NCBI GenBank assembly: GCA_030068075.1
Contig: CM057834.1
Coordinates: 94,195,119-94,259,118 of the forward strand
From: Paguma larvata
Lineage: Eukaryota; Chordata; Mammalia; Carnivora; Viverridae
Direction of reading: 5' to 3'
Length of the DNA stretch: 64,000 nt
Program-made: the position numbers and the translations under genes
Notes under the pieces: model-generated
What the model saw: only the letters and a program-made list of their open reading frames with translations
Databases searched by the model: none
Told to the model about the DNA's origin: nothing
Part shown: positions 12,301 through 23,059 of the stretch, in pieces
Layout: every line of letters begins with the position of its first letter
Position numbering within the stretch: the stretch's first letter is position 1

Positions 12301-13044
12301 TACTTTTGCTAGCACATCATACCTAGTTATCCAAAAAAAAAAACAAAAACAAAAAAAAAAACAAAAAAACCACATATTTGACATACTAAAAGGCAAAAAA
12401 ACAAAAACAAAAACAAAAATTAAAGAACAGAGGTCTTCATACACAGAGCTCCCGTGAGCACAAGGCACAAATATGACAAGGAAGCTAGAATGATCAGACC
12501 AGAAATGTAAAACAACTATGACTGAGATGCTAAGGGCTCTAATGGGAAAAGGAGACAGCATGAAAGAATCGATGGCCAATGTAAGCAGAGAGATGAAAAC
12601 CCTAAGAAAACAAAGAAATACTGCAGATCAAAAACAGGGTAACAGAAATTAAGAATGCCTTGATTGGGCCCATTAGCACCCCGGACGTGATTGAGGAAAG
12701 AACCTCTGAGCTCGAGAGTGTCTCAATGGAAATCCACAAAGTTGAAAAACAGAAAACAGACTGAAATCCCCAGAATATTCAAAGGATGTGGGACAAATCC
12801 AACAGGTACAATACATGTAATGAGAATACATGGAGAAGAAAGACAGAAAGAAACAGAAGAAATGTTTGAGAATTTCCCTAAATTAATGTCAGACACGAAA
12901 CTATAGATCCAGGAAGGCATGTCAGGAAGGCACCTGAGGAAGGCAAAGGAATAGACAGATAAATGCAACGGAACAGAGAGCCCAGAAATACACCCGTGTG
13001 AATATAATTAACCTTTTTTTTCTTTTCTCTTTTTCTTTTTCTTT

Positions 13045-13395
13045 TGTTATGCCCAGAATTCGGGGACCCCAAAAACCACCAGAGAGCCGAGTCCGATACA
13101 AGAACAAAGAGCCTTTATTCGAGCTAGCTCGAGCTCAATCTCCCACCGCACCGACGCAGCGGTGGGTCTAGAGAGACGGCGCGTTCCAAAAACACAATAG
13201 TTTTAAAGGGGTCTAGGGGCAGTGGGAGGGGTGATGGTCATGACCCTAGCCGATTGGCTGAGGATCAAAGGTCCTGTCCACAGGTCAAGCTTCTGCGCAG
13301 GCGCTGGGGACGCAAGGTGGAGGACACGGAACACAATGGAGTCAGTCCCAGTTTGCCCTTAAGCAAAATGGAATCAGTCCCGATTTGCCCTTACA
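13045..13395 (-). mobile_element. Solo LTR of a gammaretrovirus-like endogenous retrovirus
   Basis: A compact, GC-richer 351-bp block with the retroviral boundary TG...CA in minus orientation and a 4-bp TSD CTTT on both sides (13041-13044 and 13396-13399). Read on the minus strand, U3 holds two imperfect tandem units of about 30 bp, a CCAAT box (13251-13259) and a TATA-like TTTAAAA (about 13200). An AATAAA polyadenylation signal stands about 65 bp before the 3' boundary. No internal gag, pol or env flanks it, so it is a solo LTR formed by LTR-LTR recombination. It sits in a pyrimidine tract inside the composite L1. The 4-bp TSD fits the gammaretroviral pattern; exact family unknown. Confidence 0.85.
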
Positions 13396-13890
13396 CTTTC
13401 TCTTTTTTTTTTCTCCTCTACAGAGGAGCAAATACAATACAATGAGCAAAGGCAGTGTCTTCAAAATCAGTTGTGTCACAACTGGACAATCACATGCAAA
13501 ATAACACACACACACGCGCACGATTTAGATAAAGACCTTATGCCTTTTACAAAATAACCCAAAATGTTTACAGACCTAAATGTAAAATGCAATATTATAA
13601 AACTCCTAGAGGGTAACATAGGAGAAAGTCTAAGTGGCCTTGAGTATGGCAATGCCTTTTCAGATATGACACCGAAAGCATGATTTATGAAGGGAAGAAT
13701 TGACAAGCTGGGCTTCATTAAAATTCAGCAAATTAATTACAAAACACTGTCAAGAAAATGAAAGATAAGTTACTGACTAGGAGAAAATACTGGAAAAAAC
13801 ACATCTGATAAAGGATGGTAATCCACCCTCCAAAAATTCTTAAAACTACCAATAAGAAAATAAACAATTCACTTTAAAAATGGGGCAAAA

Positions 13891-14110
13891 GGGGCACCTG
13901 GGTGGCTCAGTCAGTTGAGCGTCTGACTTCAGCTCAAGTCATGATCTCACAAACCAAGAGTCCAAGCCCCGCGTCACGCTCTGTGCTGACAGCTCAGAGC
14001 CTGGAGCCTGCTTCGAATTCTGTGTCTCCCTCTCTCTCTGCCCCTTCCCCACTCATGCTCTGTCTCTCTCTGTCTCAAAAATAAATAAACATTAAAATAA
14101 AATTTAAAAA
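13891..14110 (+). mobile_element. SINEC_Fc-type SINE inside L1 ORF2
   Basis: Full-length sense copy ('ggggcacctgggtggctcag' to 'aataaataaacattaaaata') flanked by the 14-bp TSD 'aaatggggcaaaag' at 13878-13891 and 14111-14124. It interrupts L1 ORF2, whose sequence resumes unchanged after the TSD. Confidence 0.95.
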
Positions 14111-15160
14111 AAATGGGGCAAAAGACTTTGACACCTCACCAAAGAAGATATACGGATAGAAAATAAGTGAACTGAAAGATACTCCATAACAGAGGTCAGG
14201 GGGAAATGGCAAACTGTAATAAGACACCACTACCAACTTTTCACAATGTCTAAATTTCATCATGTCGACAACCGCAAATCCTGGCAGGGATCTGGAGCAA
14301 TAGGAACACCTCCTTTTCGTGGTGAGAATGCAAAATGGTGCCTTCACTTTGAAAGAGCAGTTTGCCAGCTTCTTACCTAACTAAACATACTCTTACCATA
14401 TGATCCAGCAATTGTATTCTTTGGTCTTTACCAAAAGGAGATGAAAATTTATGTCCACATAAGAGCCTACGGATGGAGGTCTATAGCAGCTTTATTCATC
14501 ACTGTAAAGTGTTGGAAGCAACCAAGATGTCCTTCCCTAGGTAGATGGATAAATACACTGTGGTAAACCCAGACAATGGAATACTATTTAGCACTGAAGG
14601 AAATGACCTACCAAACCACGAAAGATCATGGAGGAAAAGTTAATGCAGATCACTAAAGTGGAAGAAGCCTCTTCAAAGGCTGCATCGTGCATGATTCCAA
14701 TGACGCATCATTACGGAAAAGGCAAAACTATTGAGACGGTAAAAGAGTGAGGGGTGGCTATGGGTTTGGGAAAAGGAAGGATGCATAGGCAGCATATAGG
14801 GGGATTTTAGGACAGTGAAACTGACCTGTATGATAGCGTATGATGTCTAATGATGGACACGTGTCATTACACATTTGAACGAACCCACAGAGGACAGAGT
14901 GCATTCTAATGTAAACTAAGGACTTTGATTGATAATAACGTGACATGTAGGTTCATGTTGCACATAGGTACCTACATTTGGGTAGCATGTATACGACTTG
15001 GGTTGGGTATGTTGATAATGAGGAGGCTGTGCATGTGTGGGGGCAGGGGATCTGTGGAAATCTCTAGACTTTCTGCTCAAATTTCTGCCAATATAAAATC
15101 GTTCCAAAATAGAGATCTATTAAAAACAAAAGCAAACAAACAAAAAAAAAAAAAAAAAGG

Positions 15161-16045
15161 GAAAATTTTGATTATATCAAGATATAACAATGGTAGACTT
15201 AAACAAAATAAATAATTTAAATAATAATTGCCTATGGAGAGTAGGGGGAAAACAGGGTGGTATGTATAGGGATAGAAGGAATATTGCTTTTATTATACCT
15301 TGTTCCATTGATTTGAGGTTAGGACCATGTAAATATTTTAGGTAAATCTAACGTAAAATAAGCAATCCCTAAAAATACCAGAGTAAAATGAAGGAAATGA
15401 ACTGACTTAAAATGAACTGAGAGTATAATGAAAGTTGGAAATTATTTCAGCTGAAATTATAATTTTTTTAATTAAAAAAATTTTTTTCTTTACATTTATT
15501 TATTTTTGAGAGACAGAGAGAGACAGAGCACAAGTCAGGAAGGGGCAGAGAGAGAATGAGGCACAGAATCCGAAGCAGCCTCCAGCCTCTGAGCAAGCGG
15601 TCAGCACAGAGCCCGATGTGGGGCTCGAACCCATGAACTGTGAGATCATGACCTGAGCTGAAGTCAGTGCTTAACCGACGGAGCCACCCAGGTGCCTATT
15701 TTTACGTCTCTAGAAGAATACCAGCTAAAAAGAATAAGAACCCTAAAACATATTCAAATCATTTGACCAGTAATATAATTTGTGGTCAAAATGGTATTAT
15801 TAGTCTCTATCTTTTCTAAGCATATCGTGGGGTGAATAAAAGGGTAATTATGAGATTTGTTCCTAGGAGAACCTAGGATTTCTTCATCAGAAAAAGCTGA
15901 TACAATTTAATATGATAAAACAAGTAGGGTAAATTATTAATAGTACAACTTAGGGTATCTATATACAGGTATTTCCAATGAACTTGTTTTTTCAATGCTA
16001 TTGTATATTTCAAACTTTCTATAATAAAATTTTTGGGAAAAAATT
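15161..16045 (+). mobile_element. Ancient L1 3'UTR remnant, split by a SINE
   Basis: 'gaatattgcttttattatac' upstream of the SINE and 'tttcaaactttctataataa' followed by AAATTTTTGGGAAAA downstream resemble the end of an old mammalian L1 3'UTR in sense orientation. An antisense SINE at 15481-15697 splits it. Similarity is moderate. Confidence 0.5.
15481..15697 (-). mobile_element. SINEC_Fc-type SINE
   Basis: Antisense full-length copy: 'atttatttatttttgagaga' tail side, 'gagcccgatgtggggctcga' body, 'gagccacccaggtgcct' head side. Confidence 0.95.
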
Positions 16046-16440
16046 TTTTCCTACCAAGGTCATGAAAATATTGCCCTATGTTTCCATCAGAAACTTTTTT
16101 GTTTTCTTTTTACTTCTAGGTTCATAATATATCTTGAATTAGATTCTGTGTAAGGCATGGAAGTTTGAGTTTCAGGGAGTTTTGTTGTTTTGTTTGAATT
16201 TACCAGGAATATATCCAGTTAACCTGGCCCCACTTATTAAAAGCACCATTCTCACAGAATTGCCCAGGTGACTTTGTGCTAAATCAGAACTCCATATACG
16301 AGAGGGTCTTTTTCTGGACCTTAGTCTATATTCTAGTAATGTAAGTTTTCCTGCTTTTTACTTTTTTTCCTCGAGATTGTCTTGATTGTATTAGGTCCTT
16401 TGCATTTGCAAAATAATTTTAAAGTTGGCTGGCCAACAGA
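16046..16440 (-). mobile_element. L1 ORF2 fragment, antisense
   Basis: The plus strand reads as the complement of late L1 ORF2: 'tttcctaccaaggtcatgaa', 'catcagaaacttttttgttt', 'ccccacttattaaaagcacc', 'ttagtctatattctagtaat'. Reading frame broken. Confidence 0.65.
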
Positions 16441-16855
16441 AAGAATGTGTGAAGACTATGATTCTCAAATTCAATGACTCCACTACTATGATTTCAGCAG
16501 CTTGAAAGAGTTTATGCAAGGTCTGATTTTTTTCCAGTTGCTAGGATTTGAATCTAGACCTTCTGATTTTGGACCTTAACCTGGTCTTGTTGAGAAGCAG
16601 CAAAGATCTCGGACGCTATCTGAATGCGAAAGTAGGAGATCCACACGGTGAGTTGTCACGAACAACAATACATGTTTGGAAGCAAGAAATTAGTTATAAT
16701 GGCTATGAATGGAAACATACTTTTCAAAAATTTTTTGACAAAATATTTTTTTTCTGTAAATTTCTCTTCTTGAGTCCTACTTAATTTTGTCACAATATCT
16801 TTTCATTATTTCCCTGTGTCCTCAACCTTGCCTAATTTTTAACTATCTACTTCCT

Positions 16856-17080
16856 GGAGCACCTGGGTGGCTCTGTTGGTTGGGCATCTGGCTTCAGCTC
16901 TGTTCATGATCTCCTAGTTCGTGGGTCTGACCCCACATCTAGCTCTGTGCTAACAGCTGGGAGCCTGGAGCCTTTTTCGGATTCTGTGTCTCCCTCTCTC
17001 TCTCTCCCTTCCCCACTCTGTCTGTCTCTCAAATATAAATAAAAATAAATTAAAATTATTAATTAATTAAAATTAATTAA
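16856..17080 (+). mobile_element. SINEC_Fc-type SINE
   Basis: Sense copy with 'ggagcacctgggtggctctg' head and 'gagcctggagcctttttcgg' body. The tail has grown into an (AATT)n-like AT tract. An imperfect TSD 'aactacttcc' type lies at 16841-16854 and 17081-17090. Confidence 0.92.
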
Positions 17081-17489
17081 TTAACTACTTCCTTTTTTGT
17101 TTTCTAGTTTCTTGATTTTTGTACTTATTTATGTTTTAATTAACCAATTTTTTTCTTCTATTATTGATCTCTTTTCAACTTTCCCTTTAACAGTTTTCAA
17201 TTTTTCACATTACTCTAGTTCATTTATTTATCAACAAATATTCACTTAACAAAAATCCCATCCACAAAAACCCACAAAAAGAAACAATGAATTCAAGTAC
17301 ATGTATTTTCATATTTGAAGAAAACACAAAAATTAAAGGCAACACATATGATAACTATCTTAACGAAAAGAGCTCTTATAGACAAAAATGAAATAAACAG
17401 TGGTGTGTAATATGGTGGTCAGCATGTTATAACATATTCATAGAAAAAATGCAGAGAAGGAAAAAAAAAAATCCCATGCTGACTTTGAC

Positions 17490-17600
17490 CTGTGCCTGTG
17501 TGCCAGGCACTGTTTCAAATCTCCACTTTTGCTAGCTCATTTAGCACTGACAGCAACTCGACGTAATAGCGACACATGCTTTTAAGTGGGCTATGAAACA
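17490..17600 (-). mobile_element. MIR fragment
   Basis: 'gtgtgccaggcactgtttca' and 'tagctcatttagcactgaca' follow the order of an inverted MIR core. Short and diverged. Confidence 0.55.
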
Positions 17601-17899
17601 AGAAATGGTAGCAGTCAATATACTTGACACTTTGAAGAAAACAGATGGAATTGTAATAAATGAGAACCCAAAGCAGATGAAATGAAAAAAAAAATTTCAG
17701 GCAGAATATACAAAAGAGACAAAAGCAACTTCGGAGAAGGAGTACCTGGGACCTTTAAGGTAAAAAATAAAGAAGAGCAGAGATAGATGCCCTATCCCCG
17801 GAAAATGGCCGATTAACATATGAAACCATGCCAGATTGCAGCCACAACTGGAGAAGTCTCGAGTACAACTAGATGTCATTGCTCACCTCTTAAATTGTT

Positions 17900-18415
17900 G
17901 AAACTGAAAACATACTGAACAGTGTTAGGGAAAAATGCAGGGGTGCAAGAACACTCATTCATTCTTAGAACTAATGTGAATTGGCACAGACTTCAGAGAG
18001 CGATTAGGTAATACGGATCTAAATTCAAGTATCATGTGTCCATTAGGTTATCAAGTCTGCATCTGGGATTTAACCTTACAGATATAGTTAAAGGAGTTTG
18101 CAGGTCTCCCTAGATGACTCCGTGAGTTAGGTGTCCTACGGTTGGGTTCATGGGATCAAGCCCCACATTGGGCTCTGCCATGACAAACAGAGTTTGCCTG
18201 GGATTCTCTCTCTCCCTGTCCCCCCTCTGCTCAAGTTCTCACTCACTCTAAACAAACAAACCAACATTTTGAAAAATAGGAATTTGCAAAGAGTCACAAG
18301 TTCATTACTGTGAATTGTATATAAGAGTAAAAATTTAAAGCATAATGTCTACCACAGGGGAATAGTTAAATCATGGTGATTCAATTCAATAAATTCTGTT
18401 TTCATGTAGACTGCC
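17900..18415 (+). mobile_element. Old L1 ORF2 3'-end fragment, split by a SINE
   Basis: Sense L1-like landmarks: 'gaatgtgaattggcacagac'-type text at about 17970, then 'gtccattaggttatcaagtc', and after the SINE 'accacaggggaatagttaaa' with 'tcatggtgattca'. The latter corresponds to the L1 segment describing the final ORF2 residues. Strongly diverged. Confidence 0.5.
18104..18278 (+). mobile_element. Diverged SINEC-type SINE
   Basis: 'caagccccacattgggctct' and a CT-rich stretch identify an old sense copy with a poor head. The imperfect TSD 'ggagtttgcag' / 'ggaatttgcaa' (about 18093-18103 and 18280-18290) supports retroposition. Confidence 0.8.
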
Positions 18416-18599
18416 GAAAGTTTGATTGTGAAATGGTGTCATTTCCAGATACCCATCCTATCGTATTTTCGAGAAATTACCTCTCAAATTTTTATAATGT
18501 CTAACATATACAGACATTGGGCATTGAAAAAGCAAGATAATAAAATTATCACAATTCTATTGCCTGTCCCTTTCTCTGAAATGACAGAACATGCTATAA

Positions 18600-18765
18600 C
18601 AATAATAACCATGCTAAGAACACATATTGAGCTATGCCAGGCTTGTGTTACTATTACTATTATCGATTCATATACTTCTTATACCAATCCTCTGATGTCA
18701 GTACTTACATCCTTAACTATCCTATCAGAAAAGGAGCCATTGAGGACACTGTAATTTTTGCATAA
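18600..18765 (-). mobile_element. MIR element
   Basis: Inverted MIR order is visible: 'aataataaccatgctaagaa', 'atattgagctatgccaggct', 'accaatcctctgatgtcagt', 'atcagaaaaggagccattga'. An old, mammal-wide tRNA-derived SINE. Confidence 0.65.
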
Positions 18766-21459
18766 ATCACATGGAATTGTATTAGTAGAGAAACAAAAGC
18801 AGATGTAAGTATAGGAAAAGAGTCAAAAATCTGCAGGATAGGTAAGAAGAATCCCAGAGACACTCCAGGCTCAGAATCTGCAAATGTGAAGAGCAGCAAG
18901 GAGCCCTTCGGCAATCTTCCAGAAAGTGAATAAAATAAGTAACATACGGCGGAGGATTGAAGGAAACGAGGCTAAATTGTTGGAATCCGGTGGATAAATA
19001 TTGAATAATTGTTGACGTAAGTAAAGAACGGATTTGTTAGAGATACATAGTGCCACTTGACACACATTTTAGGCTCAGTCTTTCATGAGCTTGAAATAAA
19101 TACATGATAAGATTTACAGAGAACTGCTAAAATAAAGATTATTTACACGGAACGATCTTATGTGCCTTCTAAACCCAAGGTACCGCTGTTACTCATTTTC
19201 ATTTTTCTTTTCTTTTTCCTCTTGAATGCACTATATAGTTTTATTCGTTTCTGACTGGCAGAGAGAAATCTCAATAAATTATGATTGCCACTTTATGAAT
19301 TTTCAGAACATCTGAGTAATGTAAAATGATATATTTCAACAGAGAAAATGTCTCAGGTACTGTGGAGACATTTTCAATAGGTTTAGAGGGTAGATGAAAA
19401 ATGATTTTTCAAAGGCTTTTCAGTATGAAATATCCTTCAGAAAATGACTACTCAAGTGAAAATTTCTCTCTGTGTAACTAAGATAACTTTCTTCAGGGGT
19501 CATCTAGAGAAAAAGATTAGCTGGAAAAAACTCGTATGAGATGTAAATGTTAACGATGCTCTCTTTTTAAGTAGTTTTTAATCCCAATAGAAGTCATGCA
19601 AAAGAAAAATGGTTTTCCTTTTCTGTACTTGGCAATGTGTGTTCACTACCATTATTTATTTCCACAATTGCTCAAAAGGGGAAGAGACGAGCCGGGGCGA
19701 ACTTTCCGCCCTATATTACGGTGCCAGCGCATTTGAGAGCCGAATATTTTGTATGACCACATTGAGAGGTAAAGCTCCAAAGCAGTATTGCACTAGATTT
19801 CCTAAGCCCTGTGGATGGATGCTGGACACTTCTCCCAGATGACCGTCGCAAGCAGTATTAAGAAAGAACAGAGAAAAAGCAGCAGTGCTTTTATAGCTTG
19901 CTGACTATATTATCGACCCCTTTTTGAACACATTACAAATAGGAGCCCTTCTTAATTATAGTGGATTTACTCAAAACTTCCAAAGTTTAGTTTAGATACA
20001 CAGAAAAAAAACTGCATTGCGTCAATGACCGAGAACTAATCTTCAAAGTAACATAAACTTGGAACTTTACGAATATACTTAAAATGTGCCTCTTCATTTT
20101 CTGAATGATTTCTCATTGAGTAAGGGGTTCTCGAAATAAAAATGTAATAATACTCGTGGCCCTTCAAAACCTCACTGGAAATTATTGTGCTGCATTTACC
20201 TACGTTGCAAATGTCAGCTTCTCCTATGGGTCATGAAACTAGAATTTTAACGATCTTTTAAGAAATTTTGAAAAGAAGACAACTTAAAATCAAGGAAAAC
20301 TAAGTGGAGAAGATTGGGTTACTATTATTTAGCAATCTGCGCGTATTGAATTATTCCATGGTTTAACAAATCAACTGAGAAACCAGCTATACGGTGTGTC
20401 AAATAAAGTGTTTTGGGTATGTAAAGTGAAAATAATACATATGTATAGTGGCTTTAAGTTTGCAGCTCCCCTGCTGTTAGCCCTTATGCTGCCTATGGAT
20501 AATTGTCTTTTTCAATATGAGTTTCAAGAAATCTGCTTGAATTTGCTCTGCTGGGCTTCTGAAATACCATACATGCTCATAATGTAGTCAGTTCTTGGGA
20601 AAAAGATGAATTCACTTTGTTATATTCTCTAAGTGTTTACCTTGTAAATTCCCTCCAAATTAAGACTTAGCTATTTCTTCACAACGGAAAGGCACAAATA
20701 AAACAATAAAATGTCTGTTGTGACTTTTTTTTTGCATAGTGTCAACTGAAAATCTATCATACTGATTTTTCCCCTTAATTTTAAAGCAATACGATTATTT
20801 AAAAAAAGAGAGAATAGCTCCTTGTGTGAAGCTCATTAAATCTCATTTGATGTATCCTTAAAGGTTAAATATTTTAGGTCAGTAATGGTACAAATGCTGA
20901 AATATGCTAGAATTAAATTTCATTAAAAATAAGGAATGAGATTTCCAGAATCTTAAGCCATATATAGCATATGGTTCATTAAACACGAGAGAATATTTAG
21001 AAAGGAACAGTTAGAAATTTCGACGATGGAGAAAAACTATTTGATGTGCTTCTATGACAAGCTGAATGATAGAAATGTATTTTGAGAAATAAAAATTGGT
21101 TGGTATGTGTCACATTGTCATTTTGAGAAATTATTTCCTCTATTTACGTAGATAAATTAAACGTACTAAGTTAAGAGAACAGTAGGCCAGAACTTGAAGA
21201 ATGATTCTAATACCAGGCTTATAAAATATAAGTTGTAAGAGTTTCTCATCAACTTTTGTAAGGTTGACAAACATCCCATAAGAGCAAAACTAAGTCTAAA
21301 TGCTTAGGGAACAAAACCACTAGATCAAAGAATATTAGCCTTAGGAGTGACCTCTAACTGGTACTGTTAAAGAAAAAAAAGCAAATTCTTTTCTCAAAAC
21401 AGTGGCTGATGCATTCTGAAAACAAAAATAAGGAACAGATTATATGTGTGATTAATTTC
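18766..21459. other. 2.7-kb stretch free of recognisable repeats
   Basis: The longest stretch without SINE or clear LINE sequence in the first half of the window. It has no convincing gene. A locally CpG-containing patch (about 19680-19860, 'gacgagccggggcgaacttt') is unusual against the AT-rich surroundings. No open frame has a known domain. Unique sequence, possibly containing conserved noncoding elements; this is inference. Confidence 0.4.
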
Positions 21460-21476
21460 AAAAGCAATTAATTTAT

Positions 21477-21714
21477 GGATGCCTAATTAATTGGCTCAGT
21501 CAGCTGAGCATCCAACTCTTGATTTCAGGTCAGGTCATGATCCCAGGGTCATGAGATCAAGCCCTGAGTCAGGCTCCATGCTGAGTGTGGAGTCTGCTTA
21601 CGATTCTCTCTCTCTCTCTTTTCCTCTCTCTCTCTCTCTCCTTCCCTCTCCCCCACTGTGCTCTCTCTCAAAAAAGTAATAATAAAATACATACATACAT
21701 ACATATATAAAAAT
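21477..21714 (+). mobile_element. SINEC-type SINE, older subfamily
   Basis: Sense copy with 'tgagtgtggagtctgcttac' instead of the younger 'gacagctcagagcctggagc', indicating an older SINEC lineage. The tail is expanded to (ATAC)n. A near-identical 17-bp TSD ('aaaagcaattaatttat' / 'aaaagaaattaatttaa') lies at about 21460-21476 and 21716-21732. Confidence 0.93.
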
Positions 21715-21907
21715 TAAAAGAAATTAATTTAAGAAATGTTAAAAAGACAACTTCTATAACATGTGGAATTCTGAGAAGGTAACAACTCAGGGAAAGGTTC
21801 CGTCTTTTGTTCCCATCTATGTTTGGAGTACGCAAACAGGTGAGTCTACTAGTTGAAGTGGTGTTGGTGCAGGAGGAGAGCTGAGGTTTTCAGAGTAAAG
21901 GAGAGAG

Positions 21908-22098
21908 CTCTTAAGCCAGCCTTTTTCACTGCTGCGCTGCGCGTTAGAATCTACTAGAGAGCTATAAAAAGAATTGATGCTAGCTCTTCAAGTCTAGAAA
22001 CTGATTTAATAGGTCTTGGGTATGACTTGAGCATGGGCAATTTTAAGGGATCTCTGATTCATTTTAATTTGCAACCAGGTTAAAGAACCACTGCTTCA
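21908..22098 (+). mobile_element. MER5-like hAT-Charlie DNA transposon remnant
   Basis: Order of features matches MER5A: 'gcgttagaatctactagaga', 'aactgatttaataggtcttg', 'gacttgagcatgggcaattt', closing with 'agaaccactgct', the complement of the typical starting end. Non-autonomous and long inactive. Confidence 0.6.
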
Positions 22099-22292
22099 GA
22101 GTTTGATGTATTTATTTTGAGAGAGCGTAAGGAGGGGAGGGGCAGAGAGAGAGGGAGAGAGAGAATCCCAAGCAGGCTCTGCCCTGTCAGCACACAGTCC
22201 AATAAAGGGCTTGATCTCACAAGTTGTGAGATCATGACCTGAGCTGATAGTAAGAGTCAGACACTCAACTGACTGAGCCACCCACGTGCCCC
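22098..22292 (-). mobile_element. SINEC-type SINE
   Basis: Antisense copy ending 'gagccacccacgtgcccc'. An imperfect TSD 'agaaccactgcttc' / 'agaaccaccacttc' (about 22083-22097 and 22295-22308) shows that it inserted at the end of the MER5-like element. Confidence 0.93.
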
Positions 22293-22308
22293 AAGAACCA
22301 CCACTTCC

Positions 22309-22838
22309 GGCAGACCTGGTGCCTTCCTGACCCCCAGCAGAGTCATGTGGCAGAATCTTGCAAATCCTCTGAGGGAAAGAGTCCCAACAGTCATTTTAAG
22401 GCTGATGGTTCCAAAACAAGTTGCCAATTCTACCAACCCTGGGATGAGGAACTGCCCGGAAGACTAGAGAGAAGACTGACTTCCAGTTTCTGAGGGTGGA
22501 AGGAAATTTTGGCTGAACAAAGCCTGGAGACACTGAATCATTGTGCCTTTAGCATCAGCTAACTGAACTCTGGTCAAGAAACTGTAGCAAAATGATATAG
22601 GATGGCCAAAAAAACACAAACAAAATGAAGCAAAACAAAACCCCACATCTAAGGGAATCGAACACATGCGGGATAAAAACCAAGCTGTACATACATAAGA
22701 GGTTTCCTCAGGACTGAAGGAAGAATCAGATTAAAACCTGAAATGTAATACTGTCAGGGATATGTGGTTTCAGCCCCAAAGAAAAACTTTACGGAAATTA
22801 TTTTTTGTAATATTTAAATTTTTTATTTTATTTATTTT
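22309..22838. other. Unassigned sequence
   Basis: A-rich, non-coding; possibly the upstream part of the HAL1/L1-like ORF1 remnant seen from 23060 onwards, but individual landmarks are too weak to assign. Confidence 0.35.
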
Positions 22839-23052
22839 TAAGTTTTTAATGTTTATTTACTTTTGAGAGAGAGGGAGCGACAGAGCACAAGTGGGGGAGG
22901 GGCAGAGAGAGAGGGAGACACAGAATCCGAAGCAGGCTCCAGGCTCCAGACTGTCAGTACAGAGCCCGACACAGGGCTCGAACCCATGAACCATGAGATT
23001 GTGACCTGCGGTGAAGTCAGATGCTTAACCAACTGAGCCACCCAGGCGCCCC
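22839..23052 (-). mobile_element. SINEC_Fc-type SINE
   Basis: Antisense full-length copy: 'tttttaatgtttatttactt' to 'gagccacccaggcgcccc'. A short TSD around 'atttaaatttt' flanks it (about 22812-22822 and 23059-23069). Confidence 0.95.
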
Positions 23053-23059
23053 AAAAGAT

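Larger units (their letters stand above)
12301..15160 (+). mobile_element. Composite degenerate L1 (ORF1, deleted middle, ORF2 end, 3'UTR)
   Basis: After an A-rich (A5C)n stretch at 12331-12420, L1 ORF1 signatures appear: 'tatgactgagatgctaaggg', 'caatgtaagcagagagatga', 'aattaatgtcagacacgaaa'. Near 12915-12945 the sequence jumps to late ORF2 ('ggaacagagagcccagaaat'), so several kilobases are missing. ORF2 continues after a pyrimidine tract and a solo LTR: 'aaaggcagtgtcttcaaaat', 'tatgatccagcaattgtatt', 'atggataaatacactgtggt'. A 3'UTR with 'gaggctgtgcatgtgtgggg' follows, and an A tail at about 15140-15160. All frames are disrupted. An L1MA/L1MB-type age is my inference. Confidence 0.75.
16441..17899. 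other. Unassigned AT-rich sequence around a SINE
   Basis: No gene supported. It contains a SINE at 16856-17080 and a MIR-like patch at 17490-17600. The short open frames at 16548-16784 and 17697-17879 have no recognisable domain. Confidence 0.4.
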
